From positions 1 through 5,775 of the forward strand of contig CAMYMY010000247.1 in the NCBI GenBank assembly GCA_947259625.1: a stretch of 5,775 bases of DNA, given 5' to 3'. The stretch is from an uncultured Kiloniellales bacterium (GTDB taxonomy: Bacteria > Pseudomonadota > Alphaproteobacteria > Kiloniellales > JAKSDN01). The notes beneath the pieces were generated by a model. That model was not told where the DNA came from. It made no database searches and saw nothing but the letters and a program-made list of their open reading frames with translations. A program made the position numbers and the translations under genes. Shown piece after piece: positions 4,532 through 5,775 of this stretch (positions are counted from its first letter, which is position 1; every line of letters starts with the position of its first letter).

Positions 4532-5775
4532 ATGAAACGACATTTCGCGACCCTGTCGCTCGCGGCCGGTCTGGCCCTGGCCGCGGGCCAGGCGCTGGCG
4601 GCCAAGGACAGCCTGGTGATGGGCATGGTGCTCGAGCCGCCGCATCTGGACCCCACGGCCGGCGCCGCCGCGGCCATCGACGAGGTGGTCTACGCCAACG
4701 TCTTCGAGGGCCTGACGCGCATCGACCGCAACGGCGCGGTCAAGCCGGCGCTCGCCGAGAGCTGGACGGTCTCCGACGACGGCCTCACCTACACCTTCAC
4801 GCTGCGCAGCGGGGTCACGTTCCACGACGGCAGCGGCTTCGATTCCGCCGACGTCAAGTTCTCCCTGGACCGCGCCATGGCCGCGGACAGCACCAACGCG
4901 CAGAAGGGCCTGTTCGAGCCGATCGCCAAGGTGGAGACCCCGGATCCCCACACCGTGACGATCACCCTCGCACGCCCGACCGGCAACTTCCTGTTCAACC
5001 TGGGCTGGGGCGACGCGGTCATCGTCGCGCCCGAGAGCGCCGCGGACAACAAGACCAAGCCGGTCGGCACCGGCCCCTTCGTCTTCAAGCGCTGGGTCAA
5101 GGGCGACCGGGTCGAGCTGGAGCGCAACGGGGCCTACTGGGGCGCGCCGGCCAAGCTGAGCAAGGCGACCATCAAGATCATCCCGGACCCGGCCGCGGCC
5201 ACGGCGGCGGTGATGGCCGGCGACGTCGATGCCTTCGCCAATTTCCCGGCGCCCGAAGCCATGGCCCAGTTCGAGGCCGATGCCCGCTTCGAGGTCGTGA
5301 TCGGCAGCACCGAGGGCGAGACCATCCTGGCCATGAACAACACGCGCCCGCCGCTGGACGACATCCGCGTGCGCCGGGCCATCGCCCATGCGGTCGACCG
5401 CAAGGCCGTCATCGACGGCGCGATGTTCGGCTACGGCACGCCGATCGGCTCCCACTTCGCGCCCCATCACCCGGCCTATGTCGACCTGACCGGCAGCTAC
5501 CCCTACGACCCGGCCAAGGCCAAGGCGCTGCTGGCCGAGGCGGGCCACGGCGCGGGGCTCAAGCTGACCCTCAAGCTGCCGCCGCCCAGCTATGCGCGGC
5601 GCGGCGGCGAGATCATCGCCGCCCAGTTGGCCCAGGTCGGCATCGAGGCGGAGATCATCCCGGTCGAATGGGCCCAGTGGCTCGAGCAGGTGTTCCGCGG
5701 CACCGACTACGACCTGACCATCGTCTCTCATACCGAGCCGATGGACATCGGCATCTACGCGCGCGACACCTACTA
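4532..5775 (+). CDS. ABC transporter solute-binding protein, dipeptide/oligopeptide type (SBP_bac_5), partial
   Basis: The frame is open from ATG 4532 to the window end: 414 residues, of about 500-530 expected, so the C-terminal fifth is missing. The N-terminus is a classic Sec signal peptide: MKRH, a hydrophobic run LSLAAGLALAAG, then QALA with cleavage after A23 or A24. There is no lipobox cysteine, so the product is a soluble periplasmic protein. The family signature is at residues about 74-112 (LAESWTVSDDGLTYTFTLRS, then FHDG...SADVKFSLDRAM), and a TGPFVFKRW motif lies near 185. VRRAIAHAVDRKAVIDGAMF in the second half is also typical of the DppA/OppA family. It captures peptides or related small solutes for an ABC importer, whose permease and ATPase genes should follow. 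It sits 19 bp after the P1 peptidase gene. Family members also bind heme, nickel or glycosides, so the ligand is not settled. Confidence 0.93.
   Translation, partial: MKRHFATLSLAAGLALAAGQALAAKDSLVMGMVLEPPHLDPTAGAAAAIDEVVYANVFEGLTRIDRNGAVKPALAESWTVSDDGLTYTFTLRSGVTFHDGSGFDSADVKFSLDRAMAADSTNAQKGLFEPIAKVETPDPHTVTITLARPTGNFLFNLGWGDAVIVAPESAADNKTKPVGTGPFVFKRWVKGDRVELERNGAYWGAPAKLSKATIKIIPDPAAATAAVMAGDVDAFANFPAPEAMAQFEADARFEVVIGSTEGETILAMNNTRPPLDDIRVRRAIAHAVDRKAVIDGAMFGYGTPIGSHFAPHHPAYVDLTGSYPYDPAKAKALLAEAGHGAGLKLTLKLPPPSYARRGGEIIAAQLAQVGIEAEIIPVEWAQWLEQVFRGTDYDLTIVSHTEPMDIGIYARDTY

Noticed and set aside
4262..5731. Very long open frame (489 codons) on the minus strand
   Set aside because: It lies opposite the P1 and solute-binding genes, which have clear family motifs. 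Its product is low-complexity, rich in Arg, Gly, Asp and Val, as expected for the antisense of GC-rich coding DNA.

Overview
The window looks like chromosomal DNA of a high-GC alphaproteobacterium, most likely a Rhodospirillales-type organism. This is inferred from the almost exclusively G/C third codon positions on the right, the typical alphaproteobacterial style of the ABC-transporter and peptidase genes, and a YaiI/YqxD family protein. No rRNA, tRNA or marker gene fixes the taxonomy.

Layout. (a) 1-297: a broken copy of the promoter and first ~67 codons of an M20-family amidohydrolase. It is about 95% identical, without gaps, to the same part of the intact gene at 2213. (b) 298-2149: a unique block between the two copies. 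It holds an unrecognised membrane-anchored protein with a TPR-like tail (418-1185, +), a dense cluster of short repeats with a long REP-like hairpin (1178-1416), and a convergent yaiI/yqxD-type gene (1424-1900, -), followed by about 250 bp with no gene. (c) 2150-5775: a tight same-strand operon of M20 deacylase/deacetylase, P1-family self-processing peptidase (GTGA overlap) and a periplasmic dipeptide-type solute-binding protein (19-nt gap) that runs off the window.

How the parts work together. The right-hand operon reads as uptake and hydrolysis of a small peptide or amide. The binding protein would capture the solute in the periplasm, and permease and ATPase genes would be expected just downstream, outside the window. 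The two cytoplasmic hydrolases would then cleave amide bonds. The P1 enzyme has an Asn-Thr at its probable self-cleavage site, as in the pantetheine hydrolase ThnT, so a beta-alanyl or otherwise unusual amide is a plausible substrate, though this is unproven.

The most notable structure is the 2149-bp repeat arrangement. The duplicated promoter and gene 5' end bracket two unrelated genes, and the yaiI gene has clearly different third-position usage from the operon. Inside the block lies a tandemly duplicated repeat unit (168 bp followed by an internally deleted 71-bp copy) that includes the stop codon of the unrecognised gene. I found no sign of a wholly new multi-gene system. The candidates for novelty are the rearrangement, the repeat unit, the unrecognised gene and the substrate of the operon.
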